Source: an uncultured Eggerthellaceae bacterium
GTDB lineage: Bacteria; Actinomycetota; Coriobacteriia; Coriobacteriales; Eggerthellaceae
Length of the DNA: 13,838 nt
Direction of reading: 5' to 3'
Assembly (NCBI GenBank): GCA_949450265.1
Contig: CASTMW010000035.1
Coordinates: forward strand, 1 to 13,838
Below are positions 13,097 through 13,838 of this stretch, piece by piece. Within the stretch, counting starts at the first letter, position 1, and each line of letters begins with the position of its first letter. A model generated the notes under the pieces. The model was not told the DNA's origin, did no database searches, and saw nothing but the letters and a program-made list of their open reading frames with translations. A program made the position numbers and the translations under genes.

Positions 13097-13838
13097 TTGC
13101 CAGGAAGAAGAGCGCCAGCGTTCCTGGGCCCGAGTGGGCCCCGATGACCGGGTCGACGTAGTTGATGACGATATCTGTCACACCGAAGCGCTGGCGTACC
13201 AGATCGGCCACATATTCGGCATCTTCGATACAATCGCCGTGCGTGATGAAGATCATCTGATCCGATATGGGTTCGTTGGCGGTCTGAGCCATGTGGTCGA
13301 CGAGCGCCTGGAGCGACTTGCGGCGCCCGCGCACCTTGTCGAGCGGTATCAGGTGACCCTCGTCGTCCATATGCATGACGGGCTTGATGTTCAAGAGCGT
13401 GCCTGCCCAGGCGCTGGTGCGGGAGACGCGGCCGCCGCGAAACAGGAACATCAGATCGTCCACGGTGAACCAATGGGCCAGATGGAGCTTGTTGTCCTCC
13501 AGCCACCGATGCACCTCTTCTATGCTGGCACCGCCGCGCGCAAGCTGGACCGCGTGCCACACCAAGAGCCCTTCGCCGCCGGATGCGGCCAGGGTGTCTA
13601 CCGTAAGGATGCGCTGGTCGGGATATTCGGACGCCAGCGAGCGCGCGAGTAGGTCAACCGCTTCGAAGGTGCCCGACAGGCCGCTGGAGAAGCCGATGTA
13701 GAGTAGGTCGGAACCGCGATCGAGCACCTCACGCATGAGGGCTTCAGCATCGGCCATGTTGGGCAAGCTGGTGGTGATGACCTTCCCTTCGCGCATCATA
13801 GTGTAGAACTGTTGCAGGTCGGTCTTCTGCCCTTTCAG
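13086..13838 (-). CDS. DegV-family fatty-acid-binding protein (5' end outside window)
   Basis: 250 codons are visible and the frame stays open to the window edge, so about 35-45 N-terminal residues are missing. DegV proteins bind a fatty acid; some, called FakB, present it to the FakA kinase for phospholipid synthesis. Family features are FYTMMREGKVITTSLPN (the TSLPN serine/threonine near the carboxylate), LLYIGFSSGLSGTFEA, DTLAASGGEGLLVWHA, DLMFLFRGGRVSRTSAWAGT, and the C-terminal HSGPGTLALFF, which is highly typical. The ATG at 13797-13799 is an internal methionine, not the start: family-like sequence continues upstream of it. The gene overlaps the start of dinB, so the two form an operon. 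Confidence 0.93.
   Translation of the reverse strand: MKGQKTDLQQFYTMMREGKVITTSLPNMADAEALMREVLDRGSDLLYIGFSSGLSGTFEAVDLLARSLASEYPDQRILTVDTLAASGGEGLLVWHAVQLARGGASIEEVHRWLEDNKLHLAHWFTVDDLMFLFRGGRVSRTSAWAGTLLNIKPVMHMDDEGHLIPLDKVRGRRKSLQALVDHMAQTANEPISDQMIFITHGDCIEDAEYVADLVRQRFGVTDIVINYVDPVIGAHSGPGTLALFFLASER

Noticed and set aside
1..13838. CRISPR arrays, insertion sequences, phage or toxin-antitoxin systems
   Set aside because: No regularly spaced repeats, transposase or integrase motifs, or small toxin-antitoxin gene pairs were seen; nearly all the sequence is explained by conserved cellular genes.

Overview
The window is about 13.8 kb of dense, moderately GC-rich bacterial DNA with strong Shine-Dalgarno (SD) sites, GTG/TTG starts and tRNA genes that encode their own CCA. 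Gene content and protein style (HEVGH metallopeptidase, DegV, ackA/pta, glf next to a GT2 glycosyltransferase) suggest a high-GC Gram-positive anaerobe. An actinobacterium of class Coriobacteriia (Collinsella/Olsenella/Eggerthella-like) is my best guess; this is inferred from memory of protein families, not from a search.

Layout. Positions 1-134 hold the tail of a probable cell-wall-anchored surface protein and its terminator. Positions 151-575 hold a near-perfect 24-nt palindrome, a good sigma-70-type promoter and a tRNA-Val(GAC)/Gly(GCC)/Cys(GCA) cluster with stem-loops in both spacers. A minus-strand gene for a single-pass membrane protein of unknown function (605-1459) is divergent from a TerC-family membrane protein gene (1545-2405). 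TerC ends tail-to-tail against a diacylglycerol/lipid kinase gene broken by a frameshift (2396-3275). RNase D (3355-4500) reads away from the kinase. A four-gene operon follows: YugP-like zinc metallopeptidase, xseA, xseB and a HIT hydrolase (4586-7127). Acetate kinase (7225-8445) and phosphate acetyltransferase (8456-9451) face each other tail-to-tail. UDP-galactopyranose mutase and a GT2 glycosyltransferase form an operon (9537-11810) divergent from pta. Reading inward from the right edge, a DegV-family fatty-acid-binding protein gene (5' end outside the window) overlaps the start of DNA polymerase IV (dinB).

How it works together. AckA and Pta make the acetyl-CoA to acetate route that yields ATP. 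Glf and the GT2 enzyme probably make a galactofuranose-containing envelope glycan. XseA and XseB form exonuclease VII, and DinB is a translesion polymerase, so DNA maintenance appears twice. DegV and the broken kinase both touch lipid metabolism.

I see no mobile element, CRISPR array, phage gene or clearly new multi-gene system. The most unusual points are the frameshifted lipid kinase, the palindrome in front of the tRNA promoter, the stem-loops that contain the stop codons of convergent gene pairs, and the uncharacterised membrane protein.
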